Shown here: positions 53,456-62,064 of the stretch, piece after piece
Layout: each line of letters starts with the position of its first letter
Position numbering within the stretch: position 1 is the first letter of the stretch
Source: JAUWGC01 sp963753055
GTDB taxonomy: Bacteria; Bacteroidota; Bacteroidia; Bacteroidales; B18-G4
DNA: 64,000 nt
Assembly: GCA_963753055.1 (NCBI GenBank)
Contig: CAVWAP010000001.1
Span: 124,001-188,000, forward strand
Direction: 5' to 3'
Notes under the pieces: model-generated
Seen by the model: only the letters and a program-made list of their open reading frames with translations
What the model was told of the DNA's origin: nothing
Databases searched by the model: none
Made by a program: the position numbers and the translations under genes

Positions 53456-55192
53456 GTGCCAAATAAAAGACAAAACATACAACAATCATCCCTGCTCCAG
53501 TTAGTGCTGGGCCTGGTGATCATTGTCCTGTTGAACGTGATTGGCTCCTACATTTATACACGCGTTGACCTGACTGCGGAGAAGAGGTACTCTTTGTCGG
53601 ATGCGACCAAGGAGATGCTGAGGGACCTTGATGATATTGTTTATTTCCAGGTATATCTTGAGGGTGAGTTTCCTGCTGGGTTCAAGAGGCTCAGGAATGC
53701 CACAAGGGAGATGCTGGATGAGTTCCGGGCATACAGCGATAATATTGAATATGAATTCATCAACCCATCGCAGAGCGACAATATGCAGGAGCGAAATGCA
53801 ACTTACCAGATACTTGTCGACCGCGGACTGAATCCCACCGACCTGCAGGTGAATGCGGCTGATGGCATGAAGAAGCAGATTATCTTCCCGGGGGCTATTG
53901 TCATGTACAAAGACAGCGAAGCACCAGTTGAGCTTCTTCGCAGCCAGCTGGGGATGGCACCGGAGAATGTGCTGAATAACTCGATTGAATCGCTTGAGTT
54001 CAACCTGGCCAATGCAATCAAAGCACTTACTACTGTTGTTAAGCCGAAAGTGGCATTTATTGAGGGGCATGGAGAGTTAAGCCGCATGGAAAGAGCGGAT
54101 ATCACCCATGCTTTGCAGGAATATTATAATGTACATGAGATCACCATAGATGGGCAGATCAACAGTCTGACAGAGCGCACTGAATCTGATTCCCTGGGAA
54201 CAGTCGTTCGTAAAAAATATACAGCCATCATTATTGCGAAACCGGATTCTGCTTTCAGTGAAAAAGATAAGTTTATCATTGACCAGTATATCATGTATGG
54301 CGGAAAGGTATTCTGGCTGGTTGAGCCGGTATTCGCCAGCATGGACAGCCTGCAATTCACTGACGCTACTATGGGTATCGCCAATGACCTGAACCTGGAT
54401 GATATGTTATTCAATTATGGTGTACGACTGAATACCAACCTGGTGATGGACCTGAATGCACTACCTATTGTAGTGAACGTAGGTTCCATAGCCGGTCAGC
54501 CGCAAATGGAATTTTTCCCATGGTATTATTTCCCACTGGTTAATCCGGCTTCCACACACCCCATTGTGAATAACCTGAACGCTATTAAGACTGAGTTTAT
54601 CAGCAGCCTGGATACCATTCAGGTGAGTCATGTGAAGAAATCAATTCTGCTTGCCACATCAGATTACTCAAGAGCAGTGAACGTGCCTGTTTACATCAAC
54701 CTGAATATACTTGACCAGGAGCCTGATGAAAGGATGTACCAGGATCCACCTCAGCCGGTCGCTGTGCTTCTTGAAGGGCGGTTTGAATCGAACTACACCA
54801 ACCGCATCCCTCCCTTAGTCCAGTTTGACGAGACCATCAAGTTTCAGGAGTTCAGTACACCAACAAAGATGATCGTCGTCACCGATGGTGATGTGATACG
54901 TAACCAACTTCATTATAAGGATGGATATCCGCTGCCGCTGGGATTTGATCAATATACCAGGCAGACATTTGGCAATAAGGAGTTTGTTTTAAATGCCATG
55001 AATTATCTGACTGAAGGAGAAGGACTAATTAATATAAGGTCGAGGGAGCTGAGGTTGCGTTTGTTGGATCTTACCAAGGTGAGCAGTAACAAATTGTTCT
55101 GGCAGTTGTTGAATGTTGTGTTGCCGGTTGTGGTTATTGTATTGTTTGGGGTAATGCAGATGATATTGAGGAGACGACGATATAGTGGGTAG
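53456..55192 (+). CDS. gldG: Gliding motility-associated ABC transporter substrate-binding protein GldG
   Basis: A protein of about 578 residues. An N-terminal membrane helix (LVLGLVIIVLLNVIGSYIY) is followed by YTRVDLTAEKRYSLSDATKEM, the ABC-transporter auxiliary domain typical of GldG. A large periplasmic region and a C-terminal helix (LLNVVLPVVVIVLFGVMQM) complete it. The longer frame from the GTG at 53348 would begin inside the purine repeat and give a lysine/arginine/glutamate stretch with no family match. The GTG at 53456 (PNKRQNIQQ) is therefore preferred, but the start is uncertain. Its stop TAG overlaps copy 2 of the 55-bp repeat. Confidence 0.85.
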   Translation: MPNKRQNIQQSSLLQLVLGLVIIVLLNVIGSYIYTRVDLTAEKRYSLSDATKEMLRDLDDIVYFQVYLEGEFPAGFKRLRNATREMLDEFRAYSDNIEYEFINPSQSDNMQERNATYQILVDRGLNPTDLQVNAADGMKKQIIFPGAIVMYKDSEAPVELLRSQLGMAPENVLNNSIESLEFNLANAIKALTTVVKPKVAFIEGHGELSRMERADITHALQEYYNVHEITIDGQINSLTERTESDSLGTVVRKKYTAIIIAKPDSAFSEKDKFIIDQYIMYGGKVFWLVEPVFASMDSLQFTDATMGIANDLNLDDMLFNYGVRLNTNLVMDLNALPIVVNVGSIAGQPQMEFFPWYYFPLVNPASTHPIVNNLNAIKTEFISSLDTIQVSHVKKSILLATSDYSRAVNVPVYINLNILDQEPDERMYQDPPQPVAVLLEGRFESNYTNRIPPLVQFDETIKFQEFSTPTKMIVVTDGDVIRNQLHYKDGYPLPLGFDQYTRQTFGNKEFVLNAMNYLTEGEGLINIRSRELRLRLLDLTKVSSNKLFWQLLNVVLPVVVIVLFGVMQMILRRRRYSG

Positions 55193-55245
55193 AGAAGTGG
55201 AGCGAGGCAAAGCCGAGGGACATCCCGCCGAAGGCGGGGAGAAAA
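55191..55245 (+). repeat. 55-bp direct repeat, copy 2 (downstream of gldG)
   Basis: Identical to 53342-53396. It begins at the last two bases of the gldG stop codon and ends 9 bases before the next gene, so it takes up most of the spacer. Confidence 0.93.
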
Positions 55246-55254
55246 AATTATAAT

Positions 55255-56298
55255 ATGAAGAGAAATAGATTAATTATTCTTATTACAGTTTTACTGGTAA
55301 TTGTAGCAATTGTTCTTGTGATCAATCAGAGCAGCTCAACATTGAAACAGGGAGCCACTGATTTTGCGATAGTTGATACCGCTGCGATCACAAAGATCTT
55401 TATGGTTGATAAGAACAACAACTCTGTTCTGTTGGAGAGGCAAAGAGCATCGGAGTGGACCTTGAACAAAGAATATAAAGCGCAGACTTACCAGGTCAAT
55501 GCGCTCATTAAAACCATGTCGGACCTGGAGATCCGTTCACCTGTCCCTAAAGCGGCAAGGAATAATGTATTATCCAGATTGTCGGTCAATGCCAAGAAGG
55601 TTGAGATCTACCAGCATGGCTATGCCATTAACTTGTTTGGGGCCATAAAGCTTTTCCCAAGAGAAAAGAGAACCAAAACTTACTATGTGGGGGGACCGAC
55701 AGCTGATAACATGGGAACCTTTATGCTGATGGAAGGTGCCGATGATCCGTATATCGTTTTTATCCCAAGTTTCAGGGGCTTTGTAGCAGCAATGTATTCT
55801 CCCATTGAGAAAAACTGGCGTGATCACACCATATTCAAGACCAGGTACAAGGACCTGAAATCGGTGAAGATGGAGTTTTTTGAAGTACCGGGTGAGTCTT
55901 TCATTATTGAGAAACAGGGAGAGGACAGGTTTTATTTTAAACCCGAAACCGCCACTGAAGCCATAGCTTTTGATACCATCAGGATGCTTGAATTCCTGAC
56001 CAGCTTTTCAAAAATCCGTTTCGAATCACTACTTGATAATAATGTTGAACAGGCCTTCAGGGATTCAGTAACTTCGCTAACACCGGCTCATATTATTACA
56101 GTAACGGATAACTCAGGCCAGGAGACAAGAATTGTAACTTTCAGGAAGGGGAGGTTTGCGGAGGATCCAGAGAATTGGCCTTACGACCTTAACCGCTTAT
56201 ATGGCCTGATAAATGATGATAAAGACTTTGTGTTGTTACAGTACTTCGTTTTTGACAAGTTACTGCGGCCGGCCTCATATTTTAATCCTGAAGAATAA
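55255..56298 (+). CDS. DUF4340 domain-containing protein
   Basis: A 347-residue protein. An N-terminal membrane anchor (LIILITVLLVIVAIVLVIN) is followed by a mostly beta region (FAIVDTAAITKIFMVDKNN, WTLNKEYKAQTYQVNALI, KTYYVGGPTADNMGTFML). DUF4340 proteins are usually encoded next to GldG-like ABC auxiliary proteins and are presumed extracytoplasmic partners; no activity is known. Its position right after gldG fits that pattern. Confidence 0.85.
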   Translation: MKRNRLIILITVLLVIVAIVLVINQSSSTLKQGATDFAIVDTAAITKIFMVDKNNNSVLLERQRASEWTLNKEYKAQTYQVNALIKTMSDLEIRSPVPKAARNNVLSRLSVNAKKVEIYQHGYAINLFGAIKLFPREKRTKTYYVGGPTADNMGTFMLMEGADDPYIVFIPSFRGFVAAMYSPIEKNWRDHTIFKTRYKDLKSVKMEFFEVPGESFIIEKQGEDRFYFKPETATEAIAFDTIRMLEFLTSFSKIRFESLLDNNVEQAFRDSVTSLTPAHIITVTDNSGQETRIVTFRKGRFAEDPENWPYDLNRLYGLINDDKDFVLLQYFVFDKLLRPASYFNPEE

Positions 56299-56299
56299 C

Positions 56300-56307
56300 T
56301 ATATTTG
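56300..56307 (+). promoter_or_regulatory. Candidate -7 box (TATATTTG) for the polysaccharide cluster
   Basis: TATATTTG lies 20 bases before the flippase ATG at 56327, directly after the DUF4340 stop. It would start transcription of the glycan gene cluster to 63.3 kb. The -33 box is not clear. Confidence 0.4.
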
Positions 56308-56326
56308 CCCTAGAGGCTGATATTCA

Positions 56327-57604
56327 ATGATGTTTTCCAATATTATCAAGTCTGATTTTTTAAAGAATGTGGCTACCATGATGACGGGTATTGCAATTGC
56401 GCAGGCTGTAACATTGCTTGCGATGCCTTTTCTGGCAAGATTATATACCCCGCATGATTTTGGACTATGGGCATTATTTTTATCGATAGTCAACATTATC
56501 GGTTCCATATCAACCGCTCGGTTCGAAATGGCAATAATTCTCCCAAAAGAGGACGATGATGCTGTTAACCTCCTGGCAAGCTCGGTTATTATTTCTTTAA
56601 TAGTCAGTTTTTTAAGCCTGATTTTTTTATTGTTGTTTTATGAGTGGATCATATCCTATTTTGAAAATCCGGAGATTGGCCCATATTTATATCTTGCACC
56701 ATTGACGATATTTTTTCAGGGGGTATACCAATCATTTAACTACTGGTCCATAAGAAAAAAAAGGTTCAAACGAAATGCACTGGGTTCTGCCAGCAGGTCT
56801 ATCACTGCTGCAGGAGGACAATTAATATTTGGATTCTCTAAATCTGGGGCCACCGGCCTGATTTTGGGAACGATTATAGGTTTTTTTGTCTCAATGATGG
56901 TTTTAATCTGGGGATTTTTAAGCAAGTTGAGGTCTTATGCACAACTGGTTAATATTAATAAGATCAAGTCTAACATCTCTACATACAAGAATTACCCCTT
57001 AATAAATGCACCACACGCTTTTGTAGGTAAATTCCAGGAAAGTGGTTTAATATTTTTTATTAAGAGCTTTATCAACGTCAGCATCGTTGGGCAATATTCT
57101 ATTGCGATGAGGGTGCTGACAGCTCCTGCTGGTTTACTGGCAGGGTCAGTTGACCAGGTCTTTTTCGAAAAAGCAAGCAAACAATACAATGAAGGTCAAT
57201 CATTAAAACCTATGATGTATCAAATCCACAAGAAGATATTCTTGATTGGATTTCCTTTCTTCCTCTTGTTACTTATTATGGCACCTAAACTCTTTGAGCT
57301 CATTTTTTCTTCAGAATACAGAGAGGCTGGTATAATTGCTGCCATCCTGGCCCCATGGTTGTTCCTGAATTTTATTGCTTCTTCAACTCAGAGCCTGTTT
57401 CTAATCCTGGGTAAATTGAAACAGGTCTTTGCATTTAGCCTGATAGACATATCCTTAAGGATTATTGCATTATATATTGGATATGTAAACAAAGACTATA
57501 AGATTGCATTTATTTACATGAGCATTTTATGCAGCATCTTCATCATTGCTACCATGATCTGGGCATATAAAATTGCCGGCCAAACGTTAAACAAGGATAA
57601 TTGA
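56327..57604 (+). CDS. Oligosaccharide flippase (Wzx-like)
   Basis: A 425-residue polytopic protein with about twelve hydrophobic helices. Typical flippase features are LKNVATMMTGIAIAQAVTL and RLYTPHDFGLWALFLSIV near the start. It should flip a lipid-linked glycan across the inner membrane. It differs from the flippase at 22325 and opens a separate surface-glycan cluster. The FemAB-like gene follows after 9 bases. Confidence 0.9.
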   Translation: MMFSNIIKSDFLKNVATMMTGIAIAQAVTLLAMPFLARLYTPHDFGLWALFLSIVNIIGSISTARFEMAIILPKEDDDAVNLLASSVIISLIVSFLSLIFLLLFYEWIISYFENPEIGPYLYLAPLTIFFQGVYQSFNYWSIRKKRFKRNALGSASRSITAAGGQLIFGFSKSGATGLILGTIIGFFVSMMVLIWGFLSKLRSYAQLVNINKIKSNISTYKNYPLINAPHAFVGKFQESGLIFFIKSFINVSIVGQYSIAMRVLTAPAGLLAGSVDQVFFEKASKQYNEGQSLKPMMYQIHKKIFLIGFPFFLLLLIMAPKLFELIFSSEYREAGIIAAILAPWLFLNFIASSTQSLFLILGKLKQVFAFSLIDISLRIIALYIGYVNKDYKIAFIYMSILCSIFIIATMIWAYKIAGQTLNKDN

Positions 57605-57613
57605 GAATTAGTT

Positions 57614-58510
57614 ATGGATGATTTTCAAGACTATTTTCAGAATAAAAAGCTCCTGCAAGCTATCATCAAGGAGACTAATGGAGGATCCTTAAGGAAAGCA
57701 ATATTTGGCGAGAGTGAAGTCCTGTATGTCGTTCAAAGGCTAAGATCATTTACACTTGCTGAATTTTTACCAATGGGCCTGTATTTCCCATCGGATACCC
57801 CGATAACCATTGAAATACTGAAAAAATTCATAAAAGATCATAACTTTTCGCAAATAACCATTAACGAGAATCCTTTGAGTAAAAACCTAACGAGCATTAA
57901 ACCTGAACTGGAAAGGTTAAAATTTAAAGCCGTTTATCGAACTGCACAAATTCTTTTTCTGGACCAGGACCTTGATACAATTTTTAAATCGAGATTTAAT
58001 GCGACCCGGCAAAAGCATATAAAAAGGTATCAGAAAAACAGCGACCTGAGTGTGTTTTCAACAACTGACCCGGATTACTTTAATAAGTATTATTATATTT
58101 ACAAGAACAGCCTTGAAAGATGGGATTCCCCGCACAGGGGCTATTCCAAAGACTTTTTTAATGATCTTTCACATGTTGAAAATCTTAGATTGTGGGTGGC
58201 AGAATATAAAAGCGAAATGATTGCCGGAATGATTACCCTCTACAGCAAAGAAGGAGTATTTGACTGGTTAGCTGCAGCATTGCTGAATGACCACTATAAG
58301 AAACTATATGGAGCCGTTGCTGTACAATATGAGGTAATAAAGCATGCCACTGAGAATAATTATAAATACGTCAACATGGGAGCCAGTTTAAACCTGGATG
58401 GGGTTAAGAATTTCAAAGACACATGGGGTGCCGAACAGGTTGAATATCATTCATTTGTATATACAAAGACCTTTCTTCGGGTTTTACTGTACATGCGACA
58501 TCTTTTTTAA
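57614..58510 (+). CDS. FemAB-like/GNAT acyltransferase (Acetyltransf_6 type)
   Basis: A 298-residue protein with the C-terminal GNAT half seen in FemAB-related and BioF2-like proteins. Landmarks are MIAGMITLYSKEGVFDWLAA, YGAVAVQYEVIKHATENNY and VNMGASLNLDGVKNFKDTWG, close to the NLxGVxxFKxxWG ending of that group. It probably attaches an acyl or aminoacyl group to a sugar in the glycan cluster; the acceptor is unknown. It sits between flippase and acetyltransferase, all in one direction. Confidence 0.75.
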   Translation: MDDFQDYFQNKKLLQAIIKETNGGSLRKAIFGESEVLYVVQRLRSFTLAEFLPMGLYFPSDTPITIEILKKFIKDHNFSQITINENPLSKNLTSIKPELERLKFKAVYRTAQILFLDQDLDTIFKSRFNATRQKHIKRYQKNSDLSVFSTTDPDYFNKYYYIYKNSLERWDSPHRGYSKDFFNDLSHVENLRLWVAEYKSEMIAGMITLYSKEGVFDWLAAALLNDHYKKLYGAVAVQYEVIKHATENNYKYVNMGASLNLDGVKNFKDTWGAEQVEYHSFVYTKTFLRVLLYMRHLF

Positions 58511-58516
58511 ATAACC

Positions 58517-59093
58517 ATGAAAAATTTTTTGAAAAACATAGGTCCATTATATCTAACTGTTCAAATTGTCAAAAGATATGCTGTGGTCCTTAAGGTTCGC
58601 AGGAAGTTTCGAGGTTCCTGGATTGATCCTTCAGTTAAGATAAAAAATGCCCCGGCCCTGATACTTGGCAAGCATGTTGAGCTCCAACATAATGTGACGT
58701 TACATTGTGGGGGATTGGATTGGTGCAATAACACAGGATCAATAACAATAGGAGATCACAGTGTTTTATCAAATGACATAGTCATTTGGGGATGTGGGTG
58801 CCAATGTTGTTATTGGTAAAAACTTTGATTGTGCCCCTGGTGTAAAAATCTTTGCGTCTCGAACAGATTATGAGCATATTAATGAACGAAAGCATATTTT
58901 CAAGGATATCATCATTGGAGATAATGTAATCTGTTATGCTAACGTAGTAATAGGGCCAGGAGTTACGATTGGGAATAACGCTGTAATCGCTGCCAATAGT
59001 GTTGTTCTGAAGGATGTTCCACCAAATGTTGTTGTTGCAGGATCACCTGCTAGGGAGATCAAAAAGAGAAACCAGGGAAGTCAATTCAAATAA
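58517..59093 (+). pseudogene. Left-handed beta-helix acyltransferase (WcaF/LacA-like), interrupted by a frameshift
   Basis: Two overlapping frames together give an O-acetyltransferase of about 191 residues. The first (to 58819) runs to SVLSNDIVIWGCG, and the second resumes at GANVVIGKNFDCAPGVKIF with hexapeptide repeats ending IGNNAVIAANSVVLKDV and GSPAREIKKR. The break lies in the GGG at 58796-58798, where one extra G explains it (GGT GCC instead of GGG TGC). If the break is real, the protein lacks its hexapeptide C-terminal half. It probably acetylates a cluster sugar when intact. Confidence 0.85.
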
Positions 59094-59128
59094 TGATTTA
59101 CTGAAAAATACCTATCTTCGCCAACAGT

Positions 59129-60169
59129 ATGAAATCCTTGCTTTTAATAGGCCCTGACGCCATCCATACATTCAACTACCTTGATCTTGTCAGAAGTCAT
59201 TTCAACAAGATATGGGTCATCACCCATGGTTCCAAGTTTGATGATGACGATGTCACCACCTACACCGTGAAGTTTTCTTTCAGAAACTTTTTTATCATCT
59301 GGAAATCAGTTTTAGAGATCAGGCAGATCATCAAGGTTCACCAGCCTGATGTGATCCACATTCAGGAGGTGGGTACCCATGCCATGCTGGTGTTCTGGGC
59401 TAACAGGAAGCTGAAGGTACCGGTGATACTCACAGGTTGGGGCAGTGATGTTTTAAAGATGCCGAGGAGAGGATATATTTTCAGGTGGCTTGTGAGCAAG
59501 GCATTAAAGAAGGCTGATTACCTGACGGCGGACTCCAAGAACCTGGGCAACTACATGCGGGCGCTTGTTCCCCGCACAAAGCTGGATATTACCATTGCCA
59601 ACTTCGGTGTGGATAATGTCACAGAGGACTTTCCAAAGGAGAAGATCATTTACAGCAACAGGCTGCATGAGGAACTGTACCGTATTGAATGGATCATCAA
59701 AGCCTTCAAGCTCTTTATTGATACAGACAACCTCAAGGACTGGAAGCTGGTCATTGCCGGTGCCGGGACAAAGACAAAGTCATATGTTGACCTCGTCAGA
59801 CGGCTCGAACTGGAGGATTATGTTGAGTTCCCGGGATGGATCAAGAGAGAAGTGAACAGGGAATACTATAAAAAAGCCATGCTCTATGTTTCCATCCCAC
59901 AATCTGATGCTACTTCTATCAGCTTGCTGGAAGCAATGGCTTATGGCTGTATTCCTGTGCTTTCTGATCTGCCGGCTAATTGGGAATGGGTTGAGAGTGG
60001 CCGCAATGGACATATCGTTAAGCACCTGGATACAAACTACTTAAAGAAGGCCCTGAAGTTAAATCAGCTTGAAGTCGCTGCCATCAACAGGGAAATTATA
60101 CAGGAGCGTGGAACTACTGAAGTTAACAGGCAAAAGTTCATTGATATTTACAATAGAGCTATAAAGTAA
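59129..60169 (+). CDS. Family 4-type glycosyltransferase
   Basis: A 346-residue GT-B enzyme. The N-terminal domain opens KSLLLIGPDAIHTFNYL. The GT4 nucleotide-binding region includes KLVIAGAGTKTKSYVDLVRR, VEFPGWIKREV and the acidic motif PQSDATSISLLEAMAYGC, where the final Glu contacts the sugar donor in the E-x7-E pattern. It should add a sugar to the growing lipid-linked glycan. The start is the ATG at 59129; the box-like sequence TATCTTCG at 59113 is one mismatch from consensus. Confidence 0.88.
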   Translation: MKSLLLIGPDAIHTFNYLDLVRSHFNKIWVITHGSKFDDDDVTTYTVKFSFRNFFIIWKSVLEIRQIIKVHQPDVIHIQEVGTHAMLVFWANRKLKVPVILTGWGSDVLKMPRRGYIFRWLVSKALKKADYLTADSKNLGNYMRALVPRTKLDITIANFGVDNVTEDFPKEKIIYSNRLHEELYRIEWIIKAFKLFIDTDNLKDWKLVIAGAGTKTKSYVDLVRRLELEDYVEFPGWIKREVNREYYKKAMLYVSIPQSDATSISLLEAMAYGCIPVLSDLPANWEWVESGRNGHIVKHLDTNYLKKALKLNQLEVAAINREIIQERGTTEVNRQKFIDIYNRAIK

Positions 60170-60172
60170 TTC

Positions 60173-61286
60173 ATGCGGATTTGCCATCTTACATCTGTAC
60201 ATCATCGTGACGATACGAGGATCTTTATCAAGGAGATCCCGGCATTGGTTGATGCGGGTTATGAGTGTATCCGTGGTGGTGGCTGATGGCAATGGCAATG
60301 AACAGAGAAAAGGCTACATGCTTCATGATGTCGGTGCTTCAAAAGGCCGTATTCAGAGAATATTCAAACATAAAAACAGGGTCAGGGCAAAAGCACTGGC
60401 CATTGATGCCGATGTATATCATTTCCATGACCCTGAGCTGATACCCGTGGGGCTTCGATCTTACCAAAAAAGGGAAAAAGGTTATCTACGATATCCATGA
60501 AGATGTGCCCATGAGCATCCATGTCAAAGCACTGGATTCCCTCCTTGTTCAGGAAAATGGTCGCCAGCGTTTTTGCAGGATACGAAAACAGGGCAGCCCG
60601 TAGTTTTGCTGCGCTGGTCACAGCCACCCCTTACATTAATCAACGCTTTAAAAAGCTGAACCCAATTCGGTCAATATAAATAATTACCCGATTGTCAATG
60701 AACTGGACCAGAAGGCCCCATGGACATCGAAGGAACGGCAGTATGTTACATTGGCGAAATTACCAGGATCAGGGGAGCTGTGGAGATGGTTAGGGCGATG
60801 AAGACTGTTGATGGCAAGGTGTATTTGGCAGGTAACTATGAATCTGATTCTTTAAAACAAAGCCTGTCAGGATTGCCATCCTGGAGCAAGGTGGAAGATA
60901 TGGGATACATAGACCGTAGTACTTATGCTGCAATCCTTGAAAAATCAATGGCAGGGCTGGTTGTCTTTTACCCGGAAGGCAACCATGTTAATGCCCAACC
61001 AAACAAGATCTTTGAGTATATGTCGGCCGGTGTGCCGGTGATAGGTTCTGATTTCCCACTATGGAAAGAGATCCTTGAAGCTGATGAATGTGGCATATGT
61101 GTCGATCCAATGCAACCGGAGCAATTATCCGAAGCCATAAACAGGCTTCTCGACCATCCGGATCTGGCTGAAAAAATGGGAAATAACGGAAGGAAGATGG
61201 TCAGGCAAAAATATAACTGGGAATCAGAAAAGGTTAAACTACTCGATTTGTATCAATCTTTAGAAAGGAACTCAGACAGTGAATGA
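60173..61286 (+). pseudogene. Family 4-type glycosyltransferase, broken by about five frameshifts
   Basis: Pieces of one GT4 gene lie in all three frames: MRICHLTSVHHRDDTRIF, then VVVADGNGNEQRKG and DVYHFHDPELIPVG, then FDLTKKGKKVIYDIHEDVP, then SKHWIPSLFRKMVASVFAG, then NINNYPIVNELDQKAPW, and finally an intact 3' part (CYIGEITRIRGAVEMV to the end at 61286). Breaks fall near 60265, 60450 (a run of G), 60521, 60665 and 60735. Only the last 190 residues are open. It is either a decayed gene or a poorly resolved stretch of sequence. It begins 3 bases after the previous gene. Confidence 0.85.
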
Positions 61287-62031
61287 TCTGGTCACCATCA
61301 TTACATCTGTGTATAATGCAGAGGACTTCATTGGTCAAACGATAGAGTCAGTCCTGTCACAATCATACCGGAATTGGGAGATGATCATCGTTGAAGATTG
61401 CTCCACTGACAGAAGCCGGGAAATTGTCAGGACATATTCGACTGCGGATGAAAGGATCCATCTGATTGAACTGGAGGAGAATAAGGGTGTTGGTGGGGCA
61501 AGGAATGTTGGTTTACAGAAGGCCAGGGGGAATCTCATTGCATTCATTGATAGTGATGACTGCTGGTATCCTGAAAAGCTGGAAAAGCAAGTAAGATTTA
61601 TGCGGGAAGGGAATTTCCCGATCAGTTTTACGGCTTATGAAATAATTGATAAGGAAGGTAATTCATTGGACAGGGTTGTCCATGCAATTGACAAGGTGTC
61701 GTTGCATATTTACCTGAAGAATACCATTATCGGATTTTCATCATCCATGATCAACCGGGAAATAATAGGTGATGTTTCCATTAGCAACATGCGCTTGAGG
61801 GTTGATACACAGTTGTGGATCAGACTGTTGAAAAGAGGATTTACAGCCTATGGCATTGATGAGGTACTTATGAAGTACAGGGTCCATTCAAAGTCTATTT
61901 CCAGGAATAAAGCAAAAGCAGCGAGGCTGACCTGGAACTTATATTATAAGATTGAAAAGCTGGGATTTTTTCATTCAGTTTATTATTTTAGTCATTATGC
62001 ATTGAAAGCGCTTAAGAAGCATTATTTCTAA
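61279..62031 (+). CDS. Family 2 glycosyltransferase
   Basis: A 250-residue GT-A enzyme. VTIITSVYNAEDFIGQTIE, GVGGARNVGLQKARGN and the metal-binding IAFIDSDDCWYPEKLEKQV are classic for GT2. It probably extends a surface glycan. The start is a GTG at 61279 that overlaps the 3' end of the frameshifted GT4 gene by 8 bases, typical of a coupled operon. No membrane helix is evident. Confidence 0.9.
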   Translation: MNDLVTIITSVYNAEDFIGQTIESVLSQSYRNWEMIIVEDCSTDRSREIVRTYSTADERIHLIELEENKGVGGARNVGLQKARGNLIAFIDSDDCWYPEKLEKQVRFMREGNFPISFTAYEIIDKEGNSLDRVVHAIDKVSLHIYLKNTIIGFSSSMINREIIGDVSISNMRLRVDTQLWIRLLKRGFTAYGIDEVLMKYRVHSKSISRNKAKAARLTWNLYYKIEKLGFFHSVYYFSHYALKALKKHYF

Positions 62032-62064
62032 ACATTCAGGTTAGTAAAAATTAGTATTTCAAAC

